This document shows, piece by piece, positions 7,872 to 18,317 of a stretch of 64,000 bases of DNA. The stretch's first letter is position 1. Each line of letters starts with the position of its first letter. A program made the translations under genes and the position numbers. The notes below the pieces were generated by a model that searched no databases, was not told the origin of the DNA, and saw only the letters and a program-made list of their open reading frames with translations. The stretch is from Devosia sediminis. GTDB lineage: Bacteria > Pseudomonadota > Alphaproteobacteria > Rhizobiales > Devosiaceae. The DNA is taken from positions 62,001 to 126,000 of the forward strand of contig NZ_JAEKMH010000003.1 of the NCBI RefSeq assembly GCF_016411825.1. The letters run 5' to 3'.

Positions 7872-10664
7872 ATGGCTGATAACGACGACAAGCGTTCCGA
7901 CGACACTGGCGCCAAGAAGACTCTGACCCTCAAGGGTGGCGCCGGGCTGGGCAATCGCCCCGGCGGGATGTCGCGTGGGCCTTCGCGCTCGACCGTGGTC
8001 GTGGAAAAACGCACGCGCATCGTGCCCAAGCCCGCTGGCACCGCGCCGGCTGGTGCCGGCCGGCCTGGCGCGCCCGGTGGCCGTCCTGGCCAGGGCCGCC
8101 CGATGCAGCAGCAGAACCGCGCGCCCCTGGGGCTGAGCGCGGCAGAGGCCGAGGCACGCCGCCAGGCGCTGGCTTTGGCCGGTGCCCGCCAGGCCGAGGA
8201 CAAGGAACGCTTTGCCGCCGAGGAAGCGCGCCGCATCGAGGACGACAACCGTCGTCGCCAGGTGCGTGAGGAAGCTGCCCGGCAGGAAGAGGAACGCGCC
8301 CGTGCCGAAGAGGCGCGCCGCGCCGAAGAGGCCGCCGCCGCCACCACGCGTCCCGAGCCCGAGGCCGAACGCCCGGCTGCGCGCGAGCCCTTCGTGCCCG
8401 CCAGCCAGCGCAATCCCGGTCCGTCCAGCGTGCGCACCGTGTCGGGCCGTCCCGGCCAGCCGGCGCGTCCGCAGCGCAGCGACCGTCCCGGTGAACGCCC
8501 CACCGGCCGTCCCGATGGCGAACGCCCGACAGGCGCGCGTCCTGCCGGTGCCCGTCCTGCGGGCACAGCCGGCCGTCCGGCCGGTGAGCGTCGTCCCGGC
8601 GCCGGCATGGCGCCGATCGGCAATGTGCCCCCGGCGCCGCCGAGCGAGGCCGACGGCCGCAAGATCCGCACCGGCGCGCCGCAGCATCGCCCGACCACCG
8701 AGGCGGAACTGGAAAATGCGCGCCGCGCCAGCCGTGCCCAGCCCGAGCGCCCCTCGCGCCGCGGTGGCGACGACAGCGCCTCGCGCGGTCGCCTGACGGT
8801 TTCCAGCGCCACCACCGAGAGCGATCGCGATCGCGGTCCGTCGCTGGCGGCCATGAAGCGTCGCCGCGACAAGAAGATGGGCCGCAACCAGCAGGATGCG
8901 CCAAAACTCAGCCGTGAAGTGACCATTCCGGAAGTCATCACGGTGGGCGAACTCGCCAACCGCATGGCCGAACGCTCGGTCACCGTCATCAAGATGCTGA
9001 TGCAGCAGGGCGAAATGGCCAAGATCACCGACGTGATCGACGCCGACACCGCCGAGCTGATCGCCACCGAACTGGGTCACACCGTCAAGCGCGTTTCCGA
9101 CGCCGACGTGGAAGAGGGCCTGTTCGACATCGCCTCGGACGACAAGGCCGAGGATCTGACCGATCGTGCGCCGGTTGTGACCATCATGGGTCACGTCGAC
9201 CACGGCAAGACCTCGCTGCTCGACGCCATCCGCGAAGCCAATGTGGTGTCCGGTGAAGCCGGCGGCATCACCCAGCATATCGGCGCCTACCAGGTCGAGA
9301 AGAATGGTCACAAGATCACCTTCCTCGACACCCCGGGCCACGAGGCGTTCACCGCCATGCGTGCCCGCGGTGCCCAGGCTACCGATATTGCGGTGCTGGT
9401 GGTGGCGGCCGACGATGGCGTCATGCCGCAGACCATCGAATCCATCAAGCACGCCAAGGCGGCGGGCGTTCCGATCATCGTGGCCATCAACAAGATGGAC
9501 AAGCCGGAAGCCAACCCCACCCGCGTGCGCACCGAGCTGCTCCAGCACGAAGTGTTCGTGGAATCCATGGGCGGCGAAGTGCTGGACGTGGAAGTCTCGG
9601 CCAAGACCCAGGCCGGTCTCGACAAGCTGCTCGAGACCATCCTGCTGCAGGCCGAAGTGCTCGAACTCAAGGTGGCCCGTGACGGCCGCGCCGAAGGTCT
9701 GGTCATCGAAGCCAAGCTCGACAAGGGTCGTGGCGCCGTGGCGACGGTTCTCGTCCAGCGCGGTACGCTGCGCGTCGGCGACATCCTCGTGGCCGGCACC
9801 GAAATGGCCCGCGTCCGCGCGCTGCTCAACGACAAGGGAGAGCAGGTCAAGGAAGCCGGCCCGTCCGTGCCGGTGGAAGTGCTGGGCTTCTCGGGCGTGC
9901 CGAGCGCGGGCGACCGCTTCTCGGTGGTCGAAACCGAAGCGCGTGCTCGCGAAGTGACCGAATACCGTCAGCGTGCCATCCGTGAAAAGACGGCCGGCGG
10001 CGGTGCCACCAGCCTCGAGCAGATGATGAACCAGCTCAAGGCCTCGGGCATTTCCAAGTTCCCGCTGGTCATCAAGGGTGACGTGCAGGGTTCGGTGGAA
10101 GCCATCGTGGCCTCGCTCAACAAGCTCTCGACCGACGAAGTGTCGGCCCAGATCCTGTTCTCGGGCGTGGGCGGCATCACCGAGTCGGACGTGACCCTGG
10201 CCTCGGCCAGCAACGCCATCATCATCGGCTTCAACGTCCGCGCCAACAAGCAGGCGCAGGACCTGGCCACCCGCGATGCCATCGAGATCCGCTACTACAA
10301 CATCATCTACGACCTCGTGGATGACGTGAAGAACGCGATGTCGGGCCTTTTGGCGCCGGAACGCCGCGAGACCTTCATCGGCTACGCCAAGATCCTGGAA
10401 GTGTTCAACATTTCCAAGGTCGGCAAGGTCGCCGGCTGTCAGGTCACCGAGGGCATCGTGGAACGCGGTGCCGGCGTGCGCCTGCTGCGCGACGACGTGG
10501 TCATCCACGAAGGCAAGCTCAAGACGCTCAAGCGCTTCAAGGACGAAGTCAAGGAAGTTCAGGTCGGCCAGGAATGCGGCATGGCCTTCGAGAACTACGA
10601 AGACATCCGTGCCGGCGACGTCATCGAATGCTTCCGCGTCGAGACCGTCAAGCGCACGCTCTGA
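7872..10664 (+). CDS. infB: Translation initiation factor IF-2
   Basis: GTPase that brings fMet-tRNA to the 30S subunit. 930 aa. The N-terminal third (to about 330) is low-complexity, rich in Arg, Pro, Gly, Ala and Glu, with many near-repeats such as ERPTGRP and [11 protein letters not shown]. Then comes the conserved N-domain ([22 protein letters not shown]) and the G domain with GHVDHGKT (about 439), DTPGHE (about 485) and NKMD (about 540). Domains II-IV follow. It is the last gene of the operon and ends in a strong terminator. The usual next genes rbfA and truB are absent. Confidence 0.98.
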   Translation: MADNDDKRSDDTGAKKTLTLKGGAGLGNRPGGMSRGPSRSTVVVEKRTRIVPKPAGTAPAGAGRPGAPGGRPGQGRPMQQQNRAPLGLSAAEAEARRQALALAGARQAEDKERFAAEEARRIEDDNRRRQVREEAARQEEERARAEEARRAEEAAAATTRPEPEAERPAAREPFVPASQRNPGPSSVRTVSGRPGQPARPQRSDRPGERPTGRPDGERPTGARPAGARPAGTAGRPAGERRPGAGMAPIGNVPPAPPSEADGRKIRTGAPQHRPTTEAELENARRASRAQPERPSRRGGDDSASRGRLTVSSATTESDRDRGPSLAAMKRRRDKKMGRNQQDAPKLSREVTIPEVITVGELANRMAERSVTVIKMLMQQGEMAKITDVIDADTAELIATELGHTVKRVSDADVEEGLFDIASDDKAEDLTDRAPVVTIMGHVDHGKTSLLDAIREANVVSGEAGGITQHIGAYQVEKNGHKITFLDTPGHEAFTAMRARGAQATDIAVLVVAADDGVMPQTIESIKHAKAAGVPIIVAINKMDKPEANPTRVRTELLQHEVFVESMGGEVLDVEVSAKTQAGLDKLLETILLQAEVLELKVARDGRAEGLVIEAKLDKGRGAVATVLVQRGTLRVGDILVAGTEMARVRALLNDKGEQVKEAGPSVPVEVLGFSGVPSAGDRFSVVETEARAREVTEYRQRAIREKTAGGGATSLEQMMNQLKASGISKFPLVIKGDVQGSVEAIVASLNKLSTDEVSAQILFSGVGGITESDVTLASASNAIIIGFNVRANKQAQDLATRDAIEIRYYNIIYDLVDDVKNAMSGLLAPERRETFIGYAKILEVFNISKVGKVAGCQVTEGIVERGAGVRLLRDDVVIHEGKLKTLKRFKDEVKEVQVGQECGMAFENYEDIRAGDVIECFRVETVKRTL

Positions 10665-10690
10665 CCGTCGTCGACAACCGAAACAAAAAG

Positions 10691-10717
10691 GGGCGCGGAG
10701 CAATCCGCGCCCTTTTT
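10691..10717 (+). terminator. Bidirectional terminator after infB
   Basis: GGGCGCGGA (10691-10699) pairs with TCCGCGCCC (10704-10712), a 9-bp stem with a 4-nt loop, with TTTTT on the right and AAAAA on the left. It terminates infB and can also serve the convergent ATPase gene starting at 11290. Confidence 0.9.
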
Positions 10718-11290
10718 CTATTCGATCACGGCTTTCACCAGCGCAACCACATTCTCGGGTGACCCCTGCGCATCGACCTTGTCGCCAAAAGCCGGATCGG
10801 CATGGGCCGCGACGCATTCGGCCGAGCGCCGGATCTCGAACGGGGTCAGGCCAGCCCGGCCCTCGGCCATGGCCCGCTGTTCCAGCCGGGCATGGATCAC
10901 CTCCAGCGGCGCGACCAGACAGATGCGTTTCACCGACGCCGTCCTCTCCAGCGCACCGGCAAAAGCATCGAGATAAGTGAGATTGGTGAAGGCCATGGGC
11001 ACGATGACCAGTTTCGCCCGCAGGTGCACCAGGCGGGCCTGATAAACGATCAGCCGCCGCCACAGCGCCATGTCCTGATAGTCGCCGGGCTGTTCCCGGA
11101 GACCGAGGAGGAGGGGCGGCAGGCGGCGGAGCACATAGCCCAGATGCTCCGGATCGGAAATGGCGGTGCCGGTCAAATCCCGTGCGAGCAGCCGGGCCGT
11201 CGTGGTCTTGCCGATGCCGAACGAGCCATTGAGCAGGATGAACACGGCCCGCCTATCCTTCCATGCGTCCTCCCGCATCCTATCGGCCAT
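10718..11290 (-). CDS. P-loop AAA/kinase-like ATPase, unknown substrate
   Basis: A 190-aa nucleotide-binding protein. The Walker A motif GSFGIGKTTTARLL lies near residue 20, followed by a zeta-toxin/shikimate-kinase-like helical arrangement with VIHARLEQR in the position of a LID-type arginine segment. The size and motif order fit small P-loop kinases (AAA_33-type), but the substrate cannot be predicted. Two starts are possible, complementary to 11288-11290 and to 11276-11278, neither with a strong ribosome site. It lies between two terminators, so it is a single-gene unit. Confidence 0.75.
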   Translation of the reverse strand: MADRMREDAWKDRRAVFILLNGSFGIGKTTTARLLARDLTGTAISDPEHLGYVLRRLPPLLLGLREQPGDYQDMALWRRLIVYQARLVHLRAKLVIVPMAFTNLTYLDAFAGALERTASVKRICLVAPLEVIHARLEQRAMAEGRAGLTPFEIRRSAECVAAHADPAFGDKVDAQGSPENVVALVKAVIE

Positions 11291-11300
11291 TGCGGCAAGG

Positions 11301-11331
11301 AAAAGGCCCGCCTCCGGGGGAGAGCGGGCCT
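11301..11331 (-). terminator. Terminator after the L,D-transpeptidase gene
   Basis: AGGCCCGC (11304-11311) pairs with GCGGGCCT (11324-11331). On the minus strand the hairpin is followed by TTTTCC (from the AAAA at 11301-11304). Confidence 0.65.
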
Positions 11332-11421
11332 GGGATGCCGGTGGCGGGTGACTACGGTGGGATCCGAACGCCGCCGGCAATTCTTGAAACTGGAGCGGGG
11401 ACCTTGCCGGCCCCCGGGTCG

Positions 11422-12117
11422 TCAGACGACCGGGGTAAATCCGGGCGTGGCGACCACGCTGCCCGGCGCTCCGTTGATGACGGTCACGCGGGCGCCGACG
11501 GGCACGCGCGCATAAAGGTCGATGATGTCCTGGTTCATCAGGCGGATACAGCCCGACGAGACGTTGGTGCCGATCGTATAGGGTTCGGTCGTGCCGTGGA
11601 TGCGGAACAGGGTGTCGGCGCCATTCTTGTAGAGATAGAGCGCACGCGGGCCAAGCGGGTTTTCCGGTCCCGGTCCCATGCCGTTGGCATAGGGGCCGTA
11701 GCGGTCCGGCTCGCGCTTGATCATGTCGCGGGTCGGGGTCCAGCGCGGCCACTCGGCCTTGCGGCCAATGGTGGCGTCGCCGCGGAACACCAAGGCTTCG
11801 TCCTTGCCCACGCCAATGCCGTAGCGCAGCGCGCGGTTGTTCTCGAGCACGAGATAGAGGTAGTGCGCCGGGGTGTCGACCACCAGGGTGCCGGGACGCT
11901 CGCTGGTGAAATAGGGAACTTCCTGGCGCCACCATTTCGGGTCGACGCGCTGCAGGTCCATGCCCGCGACCATATAGGGCTCGCCAACCACCGGCCCGTA
12001 CATGCGCAGGTAATAGGGATCGATGACGGGTTCCTGGACGACGGGCTGGCTGGTTGTGGAACAGGCCGCGAGCGCGGAGGCGGAAAGGCCAAGGAGAAAC
12101 AGGCGGCGCGAAATCAA
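11422..12117 (-). CDS. L,D-transpeptidase (YkuD domain) lipoprotein
   Basis: Periplasmic cell-wall enzyme that forms 3-3 peptidoglycan cross-links or attaches proteins to peptidoglycan. 231 aa. Residues 1-18 are a lipoprotein signal peptide with the lipobox LAAC. A YkuD catalytic domain occupies about 95-225, with the histidine and cysteine of the active site in HGTTEP and SSGCIRLMNQD. Polar-growing Hyphomicrobiales rely heavily on L,D-transpeptidases for wall synthesis. It is transcribed alone. Confidence 0.93.
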   Translation of the reverse strand: MISRRLFLLGLSASALAACSTTSQPVVQEPVIDPYYLRMYGPVVGEPYMVAGMDLQRVDPKWWRQEVPYFTSERPGTLVVDTPAHYLYLVLENNRALRYGIGVGKDEALVFRGDATIGRKAEWPRWTPTRDMIKREPDRYGPYANGMGPGPENPLGPRALYLYKNGADTLFRIHGTTEPYTIGTNVSSGCIRLMNQDIIDLYARVPVGARVTVINGAPGSVVATPGFTPVV

Positions 12118-12353
12118 CTCAACAACCTCAGGACTTAGGGAGAACAGGCGGACGGCGCTGCGTCACCCGATCAGTAGCGCATTGGGACCTTAACGTGGCC
12201 CAAATGCGGCGGTTCCTCGCCGCAATGTGATGAAAGGCGTTCTGTGCCTTCTTGGCAACAGATCGCCTGGACCAAAGCCACGCATCGCTGGTAAGCCCTT
12301 GTCAGCCGATCCGAATTGCCCGCCAGATGCGCCACTATCGTCTGGGGCCGGTC

Positions 12354-12920
12354 ATGGAATTCGCTGCGGATATCCAACTCTATGTGCGGCTCATCTCCGG
12401 CACCATATTGGGCCTCTCGGTCGGTAAGCTGCTCAGCGGCACGGCGAAATTCATCCAGCATCCGCACGAGTATCGCATCAACTGGCTGCATGCGCTCTGG
12501 ATCGTCTTTCTCTTCGGCTCGATCATCATCTTCTGGTGGCAGGAAGCGCTGACCTTTTCGCGCGTGCAATGGAGCTTTCCGCTCTACGCCTTCCAGATCG
12601 CCTATTGCGGCAGCTTCCTCTTCATCACGGCCATCCTGCTGCCCGACGAAGTGACCGAATTCGATACCCACTACGAGTATTTCATGGCCCGCCGCGTTTG
12701 GTTCTACGGCGCGCTGATCGTGAGCTACCTCCTGGGCATCGGCAATGCGGTCATCAAGGATGGCTGGGAGGAGAGTTTCCTCTCCCCCGAATACATCATC
12801 CTCAATCTGGTCATGGTGGCGATCCTCGTTGCGGGGATGGTGCTCAACCGCCCGCGCCTGCAACTGGGCATCGCTGCCTTCATGGTGCTGCTGACCGTGC
12901 TCTCGGCGCTGCTCGAATAG
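12354..12920 (+). CDS. Integral membrane protein, six TM segments, unknown function
   Basis: About 188 aa from the ATG at 12354. Six hydrophobic segments can be drawn: VRLISGTILGLSVGKLL, WIVFLFGSIIIFWW, FQIAYCGSFLFITAILL, FYGALIVSYLLGIGNA, ILNLVMVAILVAGMVL and IAAFMVLLTVLSALL. No catalytic or transport motif was recognised. An in-frame extension reaches 12252, but it is not hydrophobic and includes no better start; the ATG at 12327 is an alternative. The gene converges with the downstream hydrolase, with 3 bp between the stops. Confidence 0.75.
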   Translation: MEFAADIQLYVRLISGTILGLSVGKLLSGTAKFIQHPHEYRINWLHALWIVFLFGSIIIFWWQEALTFSRVQWSFPLYAFQIAYCGSFLFITAILLPDEVTEFDTHYEYFMARRVWFYGALIVSYLLGIGNAVIKDGWEESFLSPEYIILNLVMVAILVAGMVLNRPRLQLGIAAFMVLLTVLSALLE

Positions 12921-12923
12921 CGA

Positions 12924-13478
12924 TCAGGCGCCCTCTATGCTGCCTATGGCCGCCAGAATGTCGGGCGCCGCCTCTGCCGCTTCATGATCGATACCGGGCA
13001 GGCTTTTGGTTTCGGCATTGGGCAAGATGGCCTTGTAGCGATCGAGGTGGTCGGCCGTCACGGTGTCGTCCTCGTCGCCCAGAAGCATGATGAGGCGCGG
13101 CAACTGCAGTAGCTTGGTCGCCTCCTCAGGCGGCAGGGCATAGGCCGCATATTCCCAGCCCGGGGCGCCCCAGAACGGGCTCGCCAGTGTCACGACGCCC
13201 TTGAGGTTTACCGGCAGGCCGAAGCGCGCCAGGGTCTGGAGCACGGTCGACCCCCCGAGCGAATGGCCGACAATGACGAATTCGTCTTCGATGCCGGTAA
13301 TGGCCGACTGGCAGGCGGCAATCCAGAGCTCGGCCTCGGGATTGTCCGGTTGCGGCATCAGCGGCGCTTCGAGCTTCATGCCGTCGGGCAGGGCCGCCCG
13401 CAAATTCTCCAGGAGCGCCGAACTGCCTTCGCCCGGATCCTGGGCCCCGGCACTATGGATGAAAAGCACTGTGGTCAT
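12924..13478 (-). CDS. Alpha/beta-hydrolase (RBBP9/YdeN-like)
   Basis: A 184-aa small alpha/beta-hydrolase. It starts with TTVLFIHSAGAQDPG, carries the nucleophile elbow GHSLGGS near residue 71, an aspartate in LLGDEDDTV (about 133) and a histidine in LPGIDHE (about 160), which together make a plausible Ser-Asp-His triad. The length and motif layout fit the RBBP9/YdeN serine hydrolases. The substrate is unknown. Confidence 0.82.
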   Translation of the reverse strand: MTTVLFIHSAGAQDPGEGSSALLENLRAALPDGMKLEAPLMPQPDNPEAELWIAACQSAITGIEDEFVIVGHSLGGSTVLQTLARFGLPVNLKGVVTLASPFWGAPGWEYAAYALPPEEATKLLQLPRLIMLLGDEDDTVTADHLDRYKAILPNAETKSLPGIDHEAAEAAPDILAAIGSIEGA

Positions 13479-13582
13479 GGCTGTCTCCCGTCTTGATTGC
13501 TAAGTGCGCGAGCCGGCAAGCCGGTTCCCGGTGCCGATGCTTCTGGGTAGACGAGAGAGGCCCCGGCATTTCGACAGGACGC

Positions 13583-13616
13583 CCGAAAGAGAAAGGGCCC
13601 GGATCGCTCCGGGCCC
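13583..13616 (-). terminator. Terminator after pnp
   Basis: GGGCCCGG (13595-13602) pairs with CCGGGCCC (13609-13616). On the minus strand the hairpin is followed by TTTCTCTTTC. It lies 26 bp past the pnp stop. Confidence 0.75.
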
Positions 13617-13641
13617 CTCAACACTCTGCGGGAGACGCGCC

Positions 13642-15786
13642 TTATTCGGCAGCGTCGTCCTTGGCGGCGGCGACGATTTCCTTGCCGGTCGCCTGGTCGA
13701 CGACCTTCATGGACAGGCGGACCTTGCCGCGCTCGTCAAAGCCCAGGAGCTTGACCCAGACCTTGTCGCCTTCCTTGACCACGTCGGTGGTCTTGGCGAC
13801 GCGCTGGTCGGCAAGCTGCGAGATGTGCACGAGGCCATCCTTGGCGCCGAAGAAGTTGACGAAGGCGCCGAAGTCGGCGGTCTTGACGACCGTGCCCTGG
13901 TAGATGGCGTTGACTTCCGGCTCGTCGGTGATCGAGCGGATCCACTTGATGGCGGCTTCGATCTGCGAACCATCAGAGGACGAGACCTTCACGGTGCCGT
14001 CGTCTTCGATATTCACCTTGGCGCCGGTCTTTTCCACGATCTCGCGGATGACCTTGCCGCCGGTGCCGATCACTTCGCGGATCTTGTCGGTCGGGATCTT
14101 GAGGGTCTCGATGCGCGGGGCGAATTCGCCCACTTCACCGCGGCTCTCGCCCAGCGCCTTGGCCATTTCACCCAGGATGTGGATGCGGCCGTCCTTGGCC
14201 TGCGCCAGGGCGATCTTCATGATCTCTTCGGTGATGCCGGCGATCTTGATGTCCATCTGGAGCGAGGTGACACCCTCTTCCGTACCGGCCACCTTGAAGT
14301 CCATGTCACCCAGGTGATCTTCGTCACCCAGGATATCCGAAAGAACGGCGAACTTTTCGCCTTCGAGGATGAGGCCCATGGCGATACCGGCCACCGGCTT
14401 CTTCATCGGCACGCCCGCATCCATCAGCGCCAGCGACGTGCCGCAGACGGTCGCCATCGAGCTCGAGCCATTGGACTCGGTGATCTCGGAGACGACGCGG
14501 ATCGTGTAGGGGAATTCCTCGATCGACGGGCGGATCGGGTTGATGGCGCGCCATGCGAGCTTGCCGTGGCCGATCTCGCGGCGACCGGGCGAACCCATGC
14601 GGCCAGCTTCACCCACCGAATAGGGAGGGAAGTTGTAGTGCAGAAGGAAGTTTTCCTTCTTGGTGCCTTCGAGCGAGTCGATGAACTGCTCGTCTTCGGC
14701 GGTGCCGAGGGTCGCAACGACCAGCGCCTGGGTTTCGCCACGCGTGAAGATGGCCGAGCCGTGGGTGCGCGGCAGGACGCCGACTTCCGCCAGGATCGGG
14801 CGGACGGTCTTGAGATCGCGGCCGTCGATGCGGCTGCCGGTGTCGAGGATGTTCCAGCGGACGATCTTGGCTTGGAGGTTGTGCACCACCTCGCCCAGTT
14901 CTTCCTTGGACACGTCGCCGGCCTCGATCTTGGCGGCAAAAGCGTCCTTGACCTTGGCATTGGCGGCGTCGACCGCGGCATAGCGCTCGGCCTTGTTGGT
15001 GAGCTTATAGGCGGCGCGCAGGTCAGCTTCGGCCAGGGCCAGCACTTCGCTTTCCAGCGCCGAGAAATCCGGAGCCTGGAAGTCGCGCGGTTCCTTGGCG
15101 GCCAGCTCGGCCAGCTTGATGATGGCGTCGATCACCTGGGCCGAGGCCTTGTGGCCGAACATCACGGCGCCGAGCATCACCTCTTCGGAAAGCTCCTTGG
15201 CTTCCGATTCCACCATCAGCACGGCGTCCTGGGTGCCGGCCATCACGAGGTCGAGCTTGGAATCCGCGCGACGATCGATCGAGGGGTTCAGCACATATTC
15301 GCCGTCGATATAGGCGACGCGGGCGGCGCCGATCGGGCCCATGAAGGGCACGCCGGAAATGGTGAGCGCAGCGGAGGCGGCGACCATGGCCAGCACGTCC
15401 GGATTGTTTTCCATGTCATGCTGGAGAACGGTGACGACCACCTGGGTCTCGTTCTTGTAGCCATCGGGGAAGAGCGGGCGGATCGGGCGGTCGATGAGGC
15501 GCGAAACCAGGGTTTCGTTCTCGGTCGGACGGCCTTCGCGCTTGAAGTAGCCGCCCGGGATCTTGCCGGCGGCGAAGTACTTTTCCTGGTAGTTGACGGT
15601 CAGCGGGAAGAAGTCCTGGCCGGGCTTGGCCGACTTGGCGCTGACGACGGTGGCCAGCAGCACGGTCTCGCCGAGGGTGGCGAGCACGGCGCCATCGGCC
15701 TGGCGGGCAATCTTGCCGGTTTCGAGCGTCAGGGGCTGGCCGCCCCAGTTGAGCTCGACCTTGTGGTGATCAAACTTGATCGACAT
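13642..15786 (-). CDS. pnp: Polyribonucleotide nucleotidyltransferase (PNPase)
   Basis: 3'-to-5' phosphorolytic exoribonuclease, usually part of the RNA degradosome. 714 aa from the ATG complementary to 15784-15786 ([16 protein letters not shown]), with GAAGAA upstream. Two RNase PH domains make up residues 1-550 ([25 protein letters not shown]). A KH domain follows around 560-615 ([18 protein letters not shown]) and an S1 domain around 622-690 ([17 protein letters not shown]). The longer frame to 15993 has no family resemblance and was not used. rpsO lies upstream on the same strand, as in most bacteria. Confidence 0.97.
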   Translation of the reverse strand: MSIKFDHHKVELNWGGQPLTLETGKIARQADGAVLATLGETVLLATVVSAKSAKPGQDFFPLTVNYQEKYFAAGKIPGGYFKREGRPTENETLVSRLIDRPIRPLFPDGYKNETQVVVTVLQHDMENNPDVLAMVAASAALTISGVPFMGPIGAARVAYIDGEYVLNPSIDRRADSKLDLVMAGTQDAVLMVESEAKELSEEVMLGAVMFGHKASAQVIDAIIKLAELAAKEPRDFQAPDFSALESEVLALAEADLRAAYKLTNKAERYAAVDAANAKVKDAFAAKIEAGDVSKEELGEVVHNLQAKIVRWNILDTGSRIDGRDLKTVRPILAEVGVLPRTHGSAIFTRGETQALVVATLGTAEDEQFIDSLEGTKKENFLLHYNFPPYSVGEAGRMGSPGRREIGHGKLAWRAINPIRPSIEEFPYTIRVVSEITESNGSSSMATVCGTSLALMDAGVPMKKPVAGIAMGLILEGEKFAVLSDILGDEDHLGDMDFKVAGTEEGVTSLQMDIKIAGITEEIMKIALAQAKDGRIHILGEMAKALGESRGEVGEFAPRIETLKIPTDKIREVIGTGGKVIREIVEKTGAKVNIEDDGTVKVSSSDGSQIEAAIKWIRSITDEPEVNAIYQGTVVKTADFGAFVNFFGAKDGLVHISQLADQRVAKTTDVVKEGDKVWVKLLGFDERGKVRLSMKVVDQATGKEIVAAAKDDAAE

Positions 15787-16054
15787 CTTGTTCTTCGTCT
15801 TTCCATTCTGCCGGGGCGCGGGAACGCGGGGCTTAGGCGACTGCCCCACGAACGCCTCCGGTGTGCCCGCACTCGGCAGCGCACCCCATGTGCGCGCCGG
15901 CTCAAAATCAGGCACGGTTTTCGTTTGGCGCGGACGAAACATGGACAAGACGATGAGCCTCTCCACGGCGGAAGAGGCCGATAATCCTGCCATGCTCCGG
16001 CTGCGCCGGCCTATGGCGCCAAGCTCGGGCCTGGCCTGCCCCCGGGCGACAGCC
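15787..16054. other. rpsO-pnp intergenic region
   Basis: About 320 bp separates the rpsO stop from the pnp start. Apart from the rpsO terminator at its right end I see no convincing gene, RNA or strong promoter. It must hold the pnp 5' leader, which in enterobacteria is a target of PNPase autoregulation; no matching long stem is obvious here. Confidence 0.5.
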
Positions 16055-16093
16055 CAAAAGGCATCCGGCGCGGAAGCATTCTCCCGCGCCGGA
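16055..16093 (-). terminator. Terminator after rpsO
   Basis: TCCGGCGCGG (16064-16073) pairs with CCGCGCCGGA (16084-16093), a 10-bp stem. On the minus strand it is followed by TGCCTTTTGG, a weak U-run, so termination may be partial. Confidence 0.6.
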
Positions 16094-16108
16094 AACTTTT
16101 TTCTCGCC

Positions 16109-16378
16109 TTAGCGACGCAGGCCGAGCTTCTCGATCAGCGTCTTGTAGCGGTTCTCGTCCACCTTCTTGAGGTAGTCGAGCAGCGAGCGGCGGGTCGAAA
16201 CCAGCTTCAGCAGACCACGGCGGGAATGGTTGTCCTTGACGTGGCCCTTGAAGTGCTCGGTGAGGTTGGCAATGCGCTCGGAAAGGATCGCAACCTGCAC
16301 TTCCGGCGAGCCGGTGTCGTTGGCAGTGGTGGCGTATTCCTTGATGAGGGCGGTCTTGCGCTCTGCAGTAATCGACAT
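16109..16378 (-). CDS. rpsO: Small ribosomal subunit protein uS15
   Basis: 89-aa 30S ribosomal protein that binds 16S r[56 protein letters not shown] and [12 protein letters not shown] are the S15 hallmarks. The ATG complementary to 16376-16378 has AAGGA nine bases upstream. It precedes pnp as usual, but truB and rbfA, which normally lie before it, are missing; a histidine kinase gene is found there instead. Confidence 0.98.
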   Translation of the reverse strand: MSITAERKTALIKEYATTANDTGSPEVQVAILSERIANLTEHFKGHVKDNHSRRGLLKLVSTRRSLLDYLKKVDENRYKTLIEKLGLRR

Positions 16379-16566
16379 CGGGCATATCCTTTCGAAAGGG
16401 AGGATGGTTGTCGCCCCAGCCGGGATGTCGTCCAGGTGGGGCCGTGTAAAGGCAGGTGCCAGGCGCAAGGCCCGGCAACCGGCTGGCGCTGCTATAGGGC
16501 ATCAGGACGGCAAAATCCAGAATTTATTGGGCTGGCGCCGCCCGGGACCCCGCCCGGCCTCGCGGC

Positions 16567-18273
16567 TCAGGCGTCCGGCGCCGGGTCGTCCGGACGGGCC
16601 GCGGCAAAGGCAGGATCAAGGGCCGACAGCGGCACCTCGAAGAGCCACTCCACCCCGTACTCATGCACATTCCTGTCGACCTGCGCGCCCAGCGCCCCGC
16701 CCACCATGGTGCGCAGCACGATGGTGCCGAAGCCGCTGCGCTCGCCCACCACGAGAGGCCGCCCGAGATATTCGCGCCAGCGCATCGAGAGCATGTCCTT
16801 GTCGGTCGTCCAGGTCAGCTCCAGCCGACCCGTAGTTTCAGCAAAGGCGCCGTAGCGGGTGGCATTGGTCGCCAGCTCGTGCAGCGCCATGCCCAGGATC
16901 TGCGCGCCCTGCGGATTGATCCGCAGGTCCGGGCCCGAAATGGTCACCCGGTCCGCCTCGGGCGGGCGGAATGCCGCCAACTGCTGGTTGATGAGCTCGG
17001 CCAGCATCACGCCGGCCCTGCCATGGGCGAGAAGCAGATCGGTCGAGCGCGCCAGCCCCATGATGCGCCGCTCGAGCGCCGCCACATAGGACTGGATGTC
17101 GGTCGCGCCGCGGGCCGTCTGCTTGGCCATGGCGGCAATCACGGCCATCTGGTTCTTGGAGCGGTGCGCCAGCTCGCGCATCAGGAAGCGGATGTCGCGA
17201 TCCGCCGTCAGCCGCTGTTCCGAAGATTCGGCCAGGGCCTGGGACACTTCCGCGATTTCGGCGATCGGATAGGTGCGCGGATAGACCGCCTCGCCGCGGC
17301 CCAGCCGCATGGCGTCGAGCCGGAGCCCCTGCACCGAGCTGCCGATGCGCCGCCCGATGATGGCCGCCACGGCGGAAGCCAGAAGCGCGATGGCGAGGCC
17401 CCAGACCGCCAGTTGCAGCACCGAATCCTGCAGCGGCTTCTGCACCTGTGCCGAGGAAGCCCAGGCGATGATGCGCCAGCCGGTATAGCCCGAGCGCCAT
17501 TCGGCGGTCACCACGCGCTGGCCTTCGAGGTCCTCCTGGGCCCAGTCGTCGCTGTCGCCGCTTTCGTTCCATTGCCGGATCGGCAGGATCTCGCCGATAT
17601 CAAGAGCGGCGTCGGCGGTAGCGGCGATGACGGCATTGTTGGTGTCGACCAGGGCGGCGTGCCAGCCGTCCGGCAATTGCCGCGACTGCAGGGCCGGCAC
17701 GAGGTTCTGCGCGTTCTGCGTCAGCGTGATCAGCCGGATCGGCGCACGGTCATCGATGGGCAGCCAGACGTTGAACACATAGGCCTTTGCCGTCTGGCCA
17801 TAGAAGATCGGTGAAATCGTCGCCACCCCGCGCTCGATGGCCCGCTGCGCCGTTTCGGGGTCCGATGTGCGGCCCAGCGGAATGCCGAATTCGGCGCGCG
17901 TATTGAGCAATTGCTGCATGTCGCCATCGACGGCGAGAAGGTAGGAGCCGGTCCCTGCCAGCGCCGTAACGGCCCGGTCATAGAGGCCGTTGAGGTCACC
18001 AATTTCGATGCTTTCGCTCGAAGACAGCACGCGCAGCGTTGTCGCCATGCCGGTGATTTCCCGGTCGATCGACTGGCCCATGGCCTGCACGGTCGCATTG
18101 GTCAGCGCCGCCAGCACATCCTGCTGGGCGTCGTTGGTCCGGTTGATGAGCACGAGCGCTACCCCGAGCGCCGGCAACAGGATGGCCAGCACCATGCCGA
18201 TCAGGTAGACGGAAATAGGCCAACCGCGTCGCACGCGCGAGCCTGCCGCATCTGGCGCGGTTGTGTCCGCCAT
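16567..18273 (-). CDS. Membrane sensor histidine kinase, HWE/HisKA_2 type
   Basis: Two-component sensor kinase, 568 aa. TM helix 1 is at about 20-42, a periplasmic sensing region of about 235 residues follows (CACHE-like position), TM helix 2 is around 285-312, and then the cytoplasmic part. The phospho-acceptor region ELAHRSKNQMAVIAAMAKQ and the ATPase part with HELATNATRYGAF and GFGTIVLRTMVGGALGA match the HWE/HisKA_2 family common in Hyphomicrobiales. No response regulator gene is adjacent, so the partner is elsewhere. The ATG complementary to 18271-18273 has GGAG just upstream; one at 18291 is the alternative. Confidence 0.9.
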   Translation of the reverse strand: MADTTAPDAAGSRVRRGWPISVYLIGMVLAILLPALGVALVLINRTNDAQQDVLAALTNATVQAMGQSIDREITGMATTLRVLSSSESIEIGDLNGLYDRAVTALAGTGSYLLAVDGDMQQLLNTRAEFGIPLGRTSDPETAQRAIERGVATISPIFYGQTAKAYVFNVWLPIDDRAPIRLITLTQNAQNLVPALQSRQLPDGWHAALVDTNNAVIAATADAALDIGEILPIRQWNESGDSDDWAQEDLEGQRVVTAEWRSGYTGWRIIAWASSAQVQKPLQDSVLQLAVWGLAIALLASAVAAIIGRRIGSSVQGLRLDAMRLGRGEAVYPRTYPIAEIAEVSQALAESSEQRLTADRDIRFLMRELAHRSKNQMAVIAAMAKQTARGATDIQSYVAALERRIMGLARSTDLLLAHGRAGVMLAELINQQLAAFRPPEADRVTISGPDLRINPQGAQILGMALHELATNATRYGAFAETTGRLELTWTTDKDMLSMRWREYLGRPLVVGERSGFGTIVLRTMVGGALGAQVDRNVHEYGVEWLFEVPLSALDPAFAAARPDDPAPDA

Positions 18274-18317
18274 TGGCTCCAGTCCCTCCATATCCCCGCT
18301 GCCCCGGGGATGAAAAC

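Noticed and set aside
7611-11063. 1150-codon open frame on the minus strand opposite infB
   Set aside because: It is the GC-driven antisense shadow of infB; IF-2 motifs are unambiguous on the plus strand.
11341-11400. tRNA-like words (GGTGGGATCCGAAC, TGGAGCGGG) near the L,D-transpeptidase gene
   Set aside because: They are in the wrong order for a tRNA and no cloverleaf can be drawn.
13504-15984. 826-codon plus-strand frame opposite pnp
   Set aside because: Antisense shadow; PNPase domains are complete on the minus strand.
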